A DNA stretch of 64,000 nt from Scleroderma bovista (Eukaryota > Basidiomycota > Agaricomycetes > Boletales > Sclerodermataceae). The notes under the pieces were generated by a model, which saw only the letters and a list, made by a program, of their open reading frames with translations, ran no database searches and was not told where the DNA came from. This document shows positions 21,322 to 32,018 of the stretch, piece by piece. Both the position numbers and the translations under genes were made by a program. The stretch covers positions 1 to 64,000 of the forward strand of contig JAYMGJ010000109.1 of assembly GCA_037178675.1 (NCBI GenBank). The letters are read 5' to 3'. Position 1 is the stretch's first letter; each line of letters opens with the position of its first letter.

Positions 21322-23120
21322 ATGTCTCGATCCTGTAACACTTCATCACCATTCGACCACCTTCGACCACTTTAAAGCAGATGCCATCCTGCATTCTTGC
21401 GACAACGTGGAGTTCCGTGTCTTCAAATTCTTCCTCTCTTTGGCATCCCCGTGCTTCGAAATTCTGTTCGAGCTTCCCCAACCGTCCGAAGAAAAGACCG
21501 GAAACACAAGCTCGGTCTCTCATCCAAGGCCCTCCTGGTGCGTTTTATCCATGTTGGGATTTGTTCTTTGCTGTTCATTGCGTTGTCATGGACCGGGGAA
21601 TCCTTCGTTGGAGTACAGGCATTGCACGACTTCACATGCCAAACCATTCGGGTGATTTGCTATACGAATCACGCTCTCGGTGAATTTCCGGAAGACCTGA
21701 CAACATCGGTATCGACAGCCAAAAAAACGCTCGTCTCGGGGGTCGGCCGGACAGCGCGGTTGTTCACCTTAGCGTCCACAACCTCTGGAAGGAAAAGGTC
21801 TTCCGCACGAGATCAGACTGTCAGCAAAGACTACAGCAAAGGTGGCCAGTTGGACAGCGAGCATGGTCGAAGAGAGGGCGGTGTTGCTGGGACAGGCTTC
21901 AATCAGTCAGGACAGCCTTGCGCAGACATTCGGGCAAGGTGTGGCTGCCCAGCCGAAGGGCAAAAGGATTATCGGGTGTACCACAACTGGTGCTGCGAAG
22001 TACGCGGATGACATCAGGCCAGAATCGGGTGAGATTCTTGGGAGTCATGTCGTCACGGCTTTAGGCACTCGTATCACGCAAATGATTCTTTTTGGTGACC
22101 ACATGTAACGTGTTATATTCCTTGTCCTCGCAATTCGCTGACCGTCTTGCAGGCAATTGCGGCCGAAAGTAAATAGCTATATTCTGACGGTGGAAAGGGG
22201 TCAAGCATATGACGATTGTTGTTTGAACCACTTGTGTTGAAAGGATTTCCTCACGTCACGTTCTCTATTCAGCACCGTATGCACTCACGTATCCGGAGCT
22301 GGAAGATGCGTCACAGACGAAGACGAGAGAGAGTATCCGGGGTCTACAAAGTAATATCGTTTTTATTGACCACGGCCATCCAAAAGAAGACGAAAAACGC
22401 ACATTCGACCGAGCAGATGGGAGCTCGTTGTTCATATCAAAACATGTTTGAGGTAAAGGTGGTGCTCAGAATAGTCCGATGCCTCGTTATGGAACTGACA
22501 GCAACGTTGTCCTGACGCCCTATCTTGGCCAATTATCCCTGCTACGGGACGCATTCAAAGAGCGAGATTGGTACGAGTTTAAGTGACTTAGATTCGAATG
22601 ATCTTTCCAGAGCTGGACTGTTGGGGAATAGTGGCTCCCATAAGAAGACTGGTATCAGACCAGCTACAGAACGGCGCGGACTGCTGGGACCCTGCCGGCA
22701 GGGCATTTGTGCACCGAGGGAGAGGCGAGCCACAGGGGCCCCAGCTAGCTAGACCTACGATAGCTTAGTGCGACATAGGGCTCAGTCCCCTGAGTGCACT
22801 TAAATTGATTCAAAAAAAAAATGACCAGCTACAATTGGTACGCGCCATTAATCAACCCGCCGAATTGTTGGTTAATCGTTGACATAATAGTCGCGCGCTC
22901 GAATCCTCTTAACATCATCGGGGGTTCATGAGCTCTCCCGAGCGTCTCAACGTGCTCATTTCTCGAGCACGGAATGGTCTCATCCTCGTTGGAAATTCGT
23001 CTACTTTCGAACGTTCGAAGGGGGGTCGGCTTTGGACCTAATTCTTCGATCTTCTGCGAAGTGGAGGATACATTTACAGGGTCTTCCAATAAAATGCCAG
23101 AGGCATCCCAGTTGTATACG
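21322..23120 (+). pseudogene. Decayed BTB::helicase fusion, copy 4
   Basis: Begins with the BTB start (ATGTCTCGATCC..), keeps DNVEFRVFKFFLSLASPCFEILF, then joins the helicase intron/Walker A region near 21496 at the same junction as copy 3. It lacks a ~270-bp internal block between the RTRSDW region and KVASW (21820-21842), has frameshifts in the TNHALG, FGQG and QHRM regions, and is split by a 154-bp poly-A insertion at 22669-22822. The tail reads SSPERLNVLISRARNGLILVGNSS and then runs into spacer without the zinc-finger exon. Confidence 0.85.
22669..22822 (+). mobile_element. Short poly-A retroinsertion with 11-bp target duplication
   Basis: The target duplicate GACCAGCTACA occurs at 22658-22668 and 22823-22833, flanking 154 bp that end in an A-run. 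Copies 1, 3 and 5 read straight through this site (CTAGCTACAATTGGTACG-like), so the insert is clearly foreign. Its last ~75 bp (CTAGCTAGACCTACGA.. TAGTGCGACATAGG.. GCACTTAAATTGATTC) resemble the 3' terminus of the LINE at 1355-1413. The first ~80 bp are GC-rich and do not match that LINE, so it is either a 5'-truncated copy of a diverged LINE or a SINE using a LINE tail. Confidence 0.88.
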
Positions 23121-24283
23121 GGAGTTATCCGATCAATTGCGCGCGCTGTTCGGAGAGGGCGACGAACAAGCTCGCCAAGAATTTGCAAAATTGTGCCAAA
23201 GTACTAGCGATTAGAACCGAATGTCAGAGTATTGACGAATGTACCGTTTGCCATGGACTTCACGGACTTCTTCATCGCTACGGGCTGGCGCACGTTAGAC
23301 TGGAGATAGTGTGACCATTACAGAGCGCAAACTGCATATTAATGGATGCTTTTCTGGATGTTGCCAAACAATGTCACTTGACCGTGACGGGCCAGATGAG
23401 TCTAGATGGTGCTAAGAGTTTTTTTCGTTCACCATGGGATGATTATTGTTCATTTCGGAGCTAGACAGTCTGCGTTAACATTTCGTGAGTCCAGAACATG
23501 ATTATCTCACAATCTGATTGCATTGTATTCCCTCAGGTCGTATGTAGATGGAGACAAAATCAATGCATCTTTCTCCACTCCATCTTGCAGACACTGTAAA
23601 TTCTGAATGGCACCTTGAAATCTGGAGCACTGAAGGTGGTAAAACATTGTCGTTGACCGTGTCTATGTAGGTGGTTCCAACTTCCAAGAGTTTCTTGGCT
23701 GGCATGCTGTACAACTTCACCATGAGTCCCATGACTGTTCATTTCGGAGCTTTGAAATAATTGGCAGGCGTTACCATTTCTTCCAGAAGATGGCTATCTC
23801 CTAATCCAATTGTACTGTCCCATATAAATGGAAATAGATTCCTCCATCTTGCAAACACTGTAAATTCTGAATGACATCCAAGTTTATGTAAATCTGGAGA
23901 GTTGAGGATGGTAAAAAGCGACATGCTCTAATTGCACTTGATCGACCCCATCATTGGCCATCGAGAATCCAAGCGAGTTTACAGCATAAACTTTCCAAAT
24001 GGAAGTTGCCAAGCAAAGCAGTCTCAGTTAAGTAGGTTTGTATAACGGCTCGAGACCATGCATCAAAGTTATTGTCAGAACCGTCATAAAGTTTCAACTT
24101 TGATATTCATATATAATCGCTATATAGTACCGTAATTGCCCAAATACGTTAACTCCGACGGTGACCTCCTGTATATGGAGGCGTACTCATGTCTAAATCA
24201 CGCTTTCGTTATGGGCGTTGGCCATAGCCATTCTCTCTCTCCCTCTATTTCCAGACTTATTTGAAACTCAGTTCTCGCATGTG
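23121..24283. repeat. Unit spacer copy 3
   Basis: Forward homologue of the copy-1 spacer over its length, with the same two TTCATTTCGGAGCT modules (23449 and 23736). Serves as the reference orientation that shows the copy-2 inversion. No gene seen. Confidence 0.65.
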
Positions 24284-24290
24284 TATAAAT
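24284..24290 (+). promoter_or_regulatory. TATA box of SSP gene C
   Basis: TATAAAT, 48 nt before the ATG at 24338, in the repeated SSP upstream block. Confidence 0.65.
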
Positions 24291-24337
24291 GATGCATCCG
24301 TTCGGTGTGCACTCGCTCCTCAGAATCAAGTTTGAAC

Positions 24338-24755
24338 ATGATGTTGCACTCCCTCCCTATCGCAGCTTTGCTATTCTTTTCTAAATTCGCCCTCATCAAT
24401 GCGGCTGCCTCTGGCGAAGTCTCTCGTATGGCGCATTTGAACCTGCCACAATTGAGCACTGATACCACGCCGACCCCCGTGAGATCGTCGTTTCTATGGG
24501 TGTGGCTTCATCCTAACGACTTGTTCCAAGGACACTTTTTGTTGCAAGGGTAAATGCTATTCCGGCTATGGTACATGCTGCAGCACTGGTAGTGTCTGCC
24601 CTTCTGGTTATAAATGTTGCTATGACAAATTCGCTGGATGTAAGGAATTACCTTAAGCATAAACTAAATGGCTCACGCGTCGTTATCACAATTCAGGTTG
24701 TAAAAATGGCTATAAATGCGTGATCATAAACAACTACCCCTATTGCTCCCCATGA
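24338..24755 (+). CDS. Small secreted 12-cysteine protein, paralogue C
   Basis: Exons 24338-24478, 24531-24639 and 24697-24755 (introns 52 and 57 nt) give 102 residues with no stop. It is closest to paralogue B: the two share the KNGYKCVI..NNYPYCS ending and nearly identical introns, but differ at scattered residues (KGK against GKK in the first loop, final SP against SK). Signal peptide, linker and 12-cysteine pattern are kept. The open frame across three small exons and correct splice sites in all copies argue that it is functional. The role is unknown; a secreted disulphide-rich peptide family in tandem copies is typical of effectors, defence peptides or mating/surface factors. Confidence 0.85.
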
Positions 24756-25290
24756 AGTGCAAGCGCCATGAAGCCTCCGTCAATTAGCTCTTGGTGCGTG
24801 AAGCTTTATCACTCATCTTTCCCACATCAGCTTGATATTGGAACCTAGTTGGATCGTGTACTTTTATTCTCTTCTGGGCAAAGAACCCCGATTTGTGTAG
24901 TGTAACCATGTCTCAGTTGACCAGCTTCTATGGAATTGAACTTCAAATTTCTCAATTTTAAGTAAAGAAGATTCCATCGCCAAGATCACGAGGAAAGACA
25001 CAACATCAAGCAACCGGCGGACGAACGCACATGGTGGACGCCATCCGGCGGCTAATGATGCATATATGCTTTACTAGATGTAAATTCATGGCAAATGCCA
25101 AACCATAAATAAATGAGATATCTTAGCAATTAATCAATGCCAAATAAGCCGGCAGATCGTTTGTTCTCATTCCTAAGATGCCTTGGAGCACCTAAAGCTG
25201 TTGGCCCCAGGAATCCTATTTCGATACCTGCATCCATGTGATGCCTACATACAATGCAAATCAAAAGAAAGGTCCTATGCGGTTAGAAAC
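24756..25290. repeat. Unit spacer after SSP gene C
   Basis: Matches the spacers after genes A and B through the GCTGTTGGCCCCAGGAATCC word; no gene seen. Confidence 0.6.
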
Positions 25291-25910
25291 GAGGCCACGT
25301 TCCGTCAGACGTTCAACGCAACTTATTCCAGGCCAAATAATGAACATGACTCGAAACATGAGCTTCTCCAACTGCGTTCCTACCACAGCCCATCTACTGG
25401 AGTTACCGAGCGATGCCCGAGGCATTCAACCCTGCGATGGCAACTACTGCAGGAGGGGTGATCATATGATGGACGTTGAAGTGATGAGAATGATCATGAG
25501 AGTGAAAACCACAGGGTTCACTTTGAACACGGCGAACGGGCGTTGGACCTGTGAGTGGGGCAAGGTTGATGATGCTGCTTGGAAGGGGGTTGCTGACGGG
25601 GATTGCTGAGCTGGGTTTCAGGTCCATATTGCAGCAAGAGTGGTGTTCATCCCGATAGGATAATAGCCTGGATGTTAGTCAATGATGTCAAGCTCAACAG
25701 CGGACAGTTAACAGAGGCACACATCTCAATGATCACAGGCTCCACTCGCCTACCGCTGTGGGCAACACATGTCTCAAGTGCGAAGTGGCTTGCAGTCCGT
25801 CCTATTCCCTGGACAAGTAGGGTGAGTTATTTAGTGGATATCGGAGGGTGCGAAATCGTAGGGAGAACAGAGCAAAAAGCCCGTCGTTGGTGTAGCATGA
25901 AGGAATTGTT
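25291..25910 (-). pseudogene. Relic of the GPI-protein gene, near full extent (copy 3)
   Basis: Left part (GGCCAAATAATGAACATGACTCG.. AACATGAGCTTCTCC) matches the 3' end of the intact minus-strand gene at 44998-45035. The right part (GTGGGCAACACATG.. GCTTGCAGTCC.. CCCTGGACAAGTAGG) matches its first exon. The Ser/Thr-rich middle is shortened and no reading frame is preserved. The gene lies antisense to its unit neighbours, as does the intact copy at 44967. Confidence 0.7.
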
Positions 25911-26815
25911 TAAGTGAGGGAGGATACTACGTTGATATGGCTCAGTGCTGATGCCGATGCAGGATCAGTATTCATCAACCCGAAGGAAAAGAAATTTAAG
26001 TAAAAAGACTCAATTTGCGGAACCACATGACAGGCCTACCCATGTGTGAAAGATCTGATGTAACCATTTCATCATTGCAGGCGTGGAGACAAATTGACCG
26101 TTCAAAAATTTCCGAGGTGCTCTGTCTCTCACTCCCATTCCGTCCTGTTCGATGTACACAAGTCGAAACAGGGCCTCCTCCATTTTATAGGCAGCAGCAA
26201 AAACTTACGAAGATTAATGGGGATGGGGAGTACGCATTACAAACGTGCGTCAGTGGTGCACCGTGAGTCTCCACGTGTGTATGAAGTCAAGATGGTCATT
26301 TTAGGATCATGGGGGTGGAAGGGCATAACGAAAAGACGCCGGATGTGCACGAGAGTAGTGGATGCTTCAAGAACTCGATGTAAGTGAAAAGTGGTGAATG
26401 TGCAAGTTTATCGTGTTGCTTGGCTTTCTGTCAGTTCCGTTGATGGCCCGCTTCTGTGGGCTTGGGCTTGGAACTCACCAGGCTAACTCCTGCTTCACTT
26501 GACGTAGGACCCCTTGGGATATACATTACCTTTCGGTGGCTGAGCTTCAGCAGCCACATCCCCTGTACGCACGGAAAGAGATGAAATACAAATGGGTAAA
26601 AGTGACGAGGGCGTTCCAGACCTTCAGACAATGTCGGGAGATAATGCTGACTTATCCCATCGAATCGCCCTTTTCACATTGACATGGCCATGCAAGGGAA
26701 TCATTGATAACCCAGCTGAGCATGTTGCGATAGAGCCACACCCTGATAGAGGAAGGTAAGTCGACCCTCAAAAGATTTGGTGCGGCGATGCACACAAATA
26801 GTTAGGAATACAGGA
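25911..26815. repeat. Unit block between GPI relic and AAA relic (copy 3)
   Basis: Same block as 19500-20268 with a few extra bases; shares the GTCAGTTCCGTTGATGGCCC, TGACGTAGGACCCCTTGGGA and CCACACCCTGATAGAGGAAG words. No gene supported. Confidence 0.5.
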
Positions 26816-27060
26816 AAGAAACATACAATTGAGGAGCAGCGCTCGTACTGCGAGCTCGTGCTCACGATGAATAAGCAGTGGAACCCTGCTGGAGGGGGCC
26901 AGTGAGGATCCGGAAAGATTCGGAAGCAGAGATGCAGACCACTAAGGCCAAGAAGAGCGAGGAGTCGGTGAGTGTTACCAATGAGCTATCAATGATCCAG
27001 CAGGCCTTGGGAGGGTGCCTCACTACCTGTGAAATGGGCAGCTAAGTCATTGAGTAACAA
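26816..27060 (+). pseudogene. Relic of the AAA gene 3' end (copy 3)
   Basis: GAGCTATCAATGATCCAGCAGGCC..GGGAGGGTGCCTCACTACCTG corresponds to the GYQWIPQA..GSHYMPS end of the AAA gene; the 3' flank (GAATCAATGCACTGTCGTAACGC) follows as in copy 2. No frame survives. Confidence 0.7.
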
Positions 27061-27633
27061 TCAATATTGAATCAATGCACTGTCGTAACGCACATGTAGA
27101 GCTCCAGATGATCTAGAGTTGCTCTAATGAACTTCAATCGCTGAAGTCCTGAATTGAAGGTATGGAAATCGGGACCCTGGCCACAGAATCATAGCATACT
27201 CGGCACGACACTGATGGGCATCGGTATTGCAGTATTCTGTACAACGCATTATTCAATTTAAAGCGCCTGACTTACACATGATCAACCCTGGATGCGTAGT
27301 CAATACCATGCGAGTGGTAGGAGCAGCGTCGTGAAGTCGCGTGATTGTCTTCGGTTTCAATTCGTAGCGATAGTAGAGGTATCAGTAGAGGTATCCGGGC
27401 TGGAGAGCTATGCAATTCAAAAAGGTCGAGGGACCAGAATAAGAGGAAAAGGTAGCTGCAAGGCCAGCTCTGAGTGCCAGTCTGTCGAGAGTTTGAGGAC
27501 TCCCCTAGGCAGAAACTCCAACGTTGCATAAAGATAAGCTGCGTAATCTTCGACGTGAACAGACTAGGCTTGAGTGACTGCGAACAGAGTTGAGTGGCTG
27601 ACGTCAGCGTCGGCGTGTCGAGTCAGCTCCGCT
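27061..27633 (+). repeat. Spacer and BTB upstream relic (copy 3), broken by the hAT-like element
   Basis: Homologous to the other BTB upstream blocks up to GACGTCAGCGTCGGCGTGTCGAG; the continuation is found at 37862, beyond the 10.2-kb insertion. No gene seen. Confidence 0.6.
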
Positions 27634-28913
27634 TAGTGTAGGGGGCAGAATTATTTTTGGTTGATATCTGCCGGCAGAAAGGCTGGGTGGCAATTGGCGA
27701 ATTGGCAGAATATGGCAGAATATTTTTTTCTGTTTTGCTTGTCATATATCTATTGAGGTCGACTCCAATGGCAAGTTGATGCCGAACACGGATGGCGGAT
27801 GGCATCGTGGGCGCAGCCACGGATACAATCATCGCAAACCTACGAACAATATATATTCAGAGTAAAATTGAAATTACAATCTGAAGCCCTGGTCTTCTTG
27901 CCCTACTTCCTGTGTGTCTAAGCTTGCCCAGCTATATCTCTTGTGCTCTCAGCTGTATCACTTGTATCGGTGCACTCATTAGTATCTTAACAATATCATG
28001 ACTCATGTCTAATTGGTAGTAACAAAATCTGACCTAAAGGCTCCCTGAAAAGTATCAACAAGCTGATTGGCAACTTGTCATGCCTTCAGAAGATGATTTC
28101 TCCAGTCCTGTGACCTCATCCATGAATCCTCTTGGAGCCAGCCCATTATCCATTTGATCAAGCTCCTTCCAAGCATACAAACTTCCATCAAGAGCTCTTG
28201 CACTGTCCTCAGAGTTAGGATGATCAATGTCAATAACTGGGTCAGTGATATGTCATTGTCACGACCCTTGATGTGGGAACTTTCATTCCATTTTCACTGC
28301 AATTCGAGTCATACTAGTACCAGCATTTGGACTTGTTGACCTTTCCAAATGTCAGAAATTTTTGGCAGGCAGCAGGGGGCCCTTCTGTGCCAATGTTGAA
28401 GCCTTGGGCCTCAGACTCAACCAAAGTTTGCTGACACATATGACTCAGAGTGTACATAGTATATGTTATTCCAACATCAATCTGACACTTAGTTCGAGAA
28501 ATTGGCAGCGCCAGCTGCTGGATGCGGGACCGTGGGAGCGCGATCGGACGATCGGGCACCCCCACGTCGACGGGTGACGGCAACGATCGCTCTGCCGGAG
28601 GTCCGCCAGGGTTCCGCGACGGTGGGATGATGTTGATTATGTCACGGTGCCCTGTGCCCGAGAGAACCCAAAGTAGGTCGGGGGAAACCACTCGGTCGGG
28701 AGAGAGGACGCGAGACGCAGAGGCGCACGATGGTTAATTACATTATTACACTACACGGACACACACCACTAGCGGTAGGAGGTGTTGTAGCGATCATTAC
28801 TAGTATGGATAGTTGTTGCCCAAGCAGAGTGCGAAGCCGGACGGACAGATAAGCTGTTGAGACAATGGCGAATGCACGAACCAAACAATATTGTAGTTCA
28901 GTATGGCAGCACG
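27634..28913. other. Left part of the hAT-like element, no gene seen
   Basis: AT-rich and repetitive at the end (27640-27740), then unremarkable. From about 28500 it turns GC-rich, possibly the flank of the Crypton. No frame here looks like a conserved protein. Confidence 0.4.
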
Positions 28914-31794
28914 CTATTCACTGCTCTGCCCTGCTGCCGCCGCCGCCGCCGCAGGCTGAGAACGTTTCTTCCGGCGCCTTGCCTTCGTCGACGGTGCGGC
29001 CGCGATCTGGTGCACAAGCGCGACGCGAGAGCGACGCTCTCCATTTCCGCCGTACAGTCTGCGCGCGTGCTGGATCTTGTGCAGGAGATCGGTGTGACCC
29101 CGACCGGCAGCGGGACCGTAGGCCTCCAGGAAGGCCGTCTCGTTCCTTTCGAACCTGGCAGTTTGGAAAAAGGAAAGAAAAAAAGAAAAGTTAAGGCGAT
29201 GAGGCATTGTGTTCCCCCAGAGGGAGCAGAAAGCGTGACGGAAGACTTACTCGTCTAAGAACTCCGTGGCAATCGTCCTGCGCTGCGCGAACTTCTCGTT
29301 GAAGCACCGATTCCGGCCGTTGTAGTGCTCCCGAGGCCAGTCCTTGAGCGGCGTGTGGAGGCCGAGGCGAGGCTCCCCCTCCGTCCAATGCCGCACGAGG
29401 TCCTTCCAAGACTGGGACTTGGGCGCGGGCGTCCCATCTGGGAGGTCGATGGGCAGCTTTGGGATGACCAGTCCAGGGGTCGGCCCGAGCTCAGCGGCAG
29501 ACCTGCGTGCGCGCGCGTTAGACCAGGACTTGGCATGGCGCGCGACACTGCCCTGGGGAGGGACTTGAGTGGGGAGCATGGGCGCGTGAGAGCGCGAGTG
29601 CGAGTGAGAGCGTGGTCCCGTCTCCGACGTGCAACGCTCCGCTTGCCAGGAGAATGTTGGGACAGACTGGGATGCTGGGGAGAATGTGGATTAGTGGGCC
29701 GTCCATCGCAAGGGTCCGAGTCAATAAAAAAAAATGAAGACATACCGCTGCCGTTGACGGTGACGATCTGACCTGATTGGATTTGGGACGGGTTCAAGAG
29801 TGAGGCGGATGTGGATGCGGACGTGGGGGTGCGGGAGTCTGGTGGTTGGAGGTGGTTACTTCCGCCGCCAAGCTGCTCGTGCAGACTCCTGATATCCTTG
29901 GCCAATGCCAGCTGGCCCTCCGTCAACGCCAGCTGGGCCGCACTGAGTTTGCTGAATGCGGCCTGGATCTCTGCTGAAAGAGAAGCCTGGACCATGTTGA
30001 GGGCCTCTGTGGTGGCCGGTCGCACTAGGGCTGCTTCTCCTGCGAGCGACTGGCCAGCTTCCCGCGAGGTCGGTGCGAGCGTGTCGCTGTGGTCGTGCTC
30101 GTAATGGTAGAGTTCGTCGAGCACGTATCTCATGAGGGTGCCGTGCTGTGAGTGAGGGGGGAAAAGGTGGAAAAAAATAATAATAAAGGGGCGTCACTGT
30201 GGTGAGTACCAGCCAAGAATGGGAAAGAACAAAGCGATCGATATCTCATCGCATTGCATCTTGCTCACCTGCTCGCCCTCAGCCCACCCACCCCACCACT
30301 GGATTACATCCAGCGACCACCGTTGTCCAGTAGGTGCATACAGAAACCGATGTTGCGCCCCTCCACGCCGGAAACAGTGGGTTGTGAAATTCTTGAAGAC
30401 GCCGGCTCCTTCTGTCGCCTCGGTGATCCACTTTTGCACAGTGTCGTGCCCGAGTTGGCTACCAGGCTGCAAGACGCCATTAGCACCCACCGCAGGGAAG
30501 ACGTAGTCGTCCTGTGCCATTGGACGACCGAGGTGAAGCACCTCGACCCATTTGATCCAGAGGAGCAGCCACAGAAAGGCGTCGCACCCAGCGCCCTCCT
30601 TTGGTTTTGGGTAGATCTTATAGTAATTGCCTGTGGGTATCGTGCTCATCACGCTGTTTCTAATGGTGCCCGCATGGGATTGACTCACATCTCAGCAGTT
30701 CCCTCATCCCCCGATCCATTTTTGTCTGCCAGCCCTTCCGATTCCGCAGGTAAACCTCGAAGTACGTGTGGAGCTCGCCGTATGTCAACGAACGCTCCTC
30801 TCCCTGCAGGTACTTGACAAATATGGCATCCACAGCAGAAGCGGAAGCGATTTCAATGTCTCGTCGCCGGAGTTTGGTGAGTTCGCTGTTCCTGGTAGGC
30901 AAGTGAGTCCGAGCGGCAAGGTGCTGAAAGCTGTGAAGCGTTGCGCTTACCTTGTCCAGATTGTCCATGCAGTGGAACAAAAGGCGATTTGCTCAAGATG
31001 GCGTGTGATCACCGTGCGCTCGTCCAGGTACAAGACCTTTCCAGGTGGCGGCACTACTGAGCCAGCCACTGCCAGCCGGATGAACTGAATCGGAAGGTCA
31101 AGGTCGCAGATGGATCTCGACCAGGTATGCATCATCTCCATATACTCCTTCGACATGGCAGCTGAATGTGTTCTCACTGCACCCTCGGCGTTCGACTTAT
31201 TCTTGATCGCCGCCATGACATCGTCAACCATCCCAGAGCGAATGGGGTTGCCTTCCCAGCGGTGCCGCACCTCACTGTAGTGCCATGGGCCACGGTACGT
31301 GTCCCCGTCACTTGCTTCCAGGTCAGTGCAACGTTCATTGAAAATGATGCAGCCGTGACTCACGCCTCGTTCCACTGCATCAACAAGGCTGCACGGACCC
31401 CCTCCGCCGTGCCTTTTTTTTTATTCCCCCGGAACACCAACCAAGACAGGTACAGTGTCGTCGCCTTGGCAGACCACTTATTTGGGGTTACTTCGAAGGC
31501 CAGCGGAAATGTCGGGTCGTTAGATATTTCCTCCGCACCTTTGTCGGCCTGAGGGAAATCATCGGGCACAGTCGTTCCAGCTTCCGTTAGCAAGTGGACC
31601 TTCACCCATTGTCGTGCCCGTTGGACGTGCCCAGCATAAGTCTTCCTCGTCTTCAATGCTCGGAGGTGAGTCTGTGTGCCCTCCTCTTGAACTTGGAGGG
31701 CCACTTGCAAGGTTGGTTTTTCCATTGCATCACGGGGTGTTTTGGTCTTCTGATCCTGCTTGCTAGGGTTCTTAGCAGCCTTTTCCCTGGGCAT
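28914..31794 (-). CDS. Crypton-type tyrosine recombinase with GCR1_C-like DNA-binding domain
   Basis: Seven minus-strand exons (31364-31794, 30951-31310, 30689-30891, 30269-30630, 29746-30145, 29251-29674, 28914-29154) with introns of 53-123 nt join to an uninterrupted 806-residue protein. Residues ~45-140 form a SAM-like core-binding part (RKTYAGHVQRARQWV, WSAKATTLYLSWLVF). Catalytic features: the first Arg (~264) in TRNSELTKLRRRD, created by splicing; the HxxR box HCFR (~416-419); a GGW segment; and the nucleophile candidate Tyr (~459) in GTLMRYVLDE. A Gln/Ala-rich coiled region follows, then a GCR1_C-like domain (~675-765: SWKDLVRHWTEGEP, PLKDWPREHY, FAQRRTIATEFLDE) and a basic KARRRKKR tail suitable as a nuclear signal. 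Recombinase plus GCR1_C-like domain is the Crypton signature. All catalytic residues are present, so the element may be active. Its exact ends are not resolved. Confidence 0.87.
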
Positions 31795-32018
31795 AACAGC
31801 GGTAAGGCGTGTTTTGACCAGCCGACCGTCGATTCGGAAGGACAAGATGATGTCGGGTGTTGCAAAACCACTCAATTGCAAATATTTCGAGAGTACCTTG
31901 TATCTCCCCCCATGTAACTACCGCGCAATATCAAAAAATGCAGCGTTTGAGAACGAGTCATTGCACTCAGGAAACTACCATATTACATCGAGTCTCATCA
32001 TCATTTAGTTTAGAGTGC

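Noticed and set aside
29325..29771. Plus-strand frames over the Crypton gene
   Set aside because: GC-rich shadows of a minus-strand gene whose seven exons join in frame with catalytic motifs.
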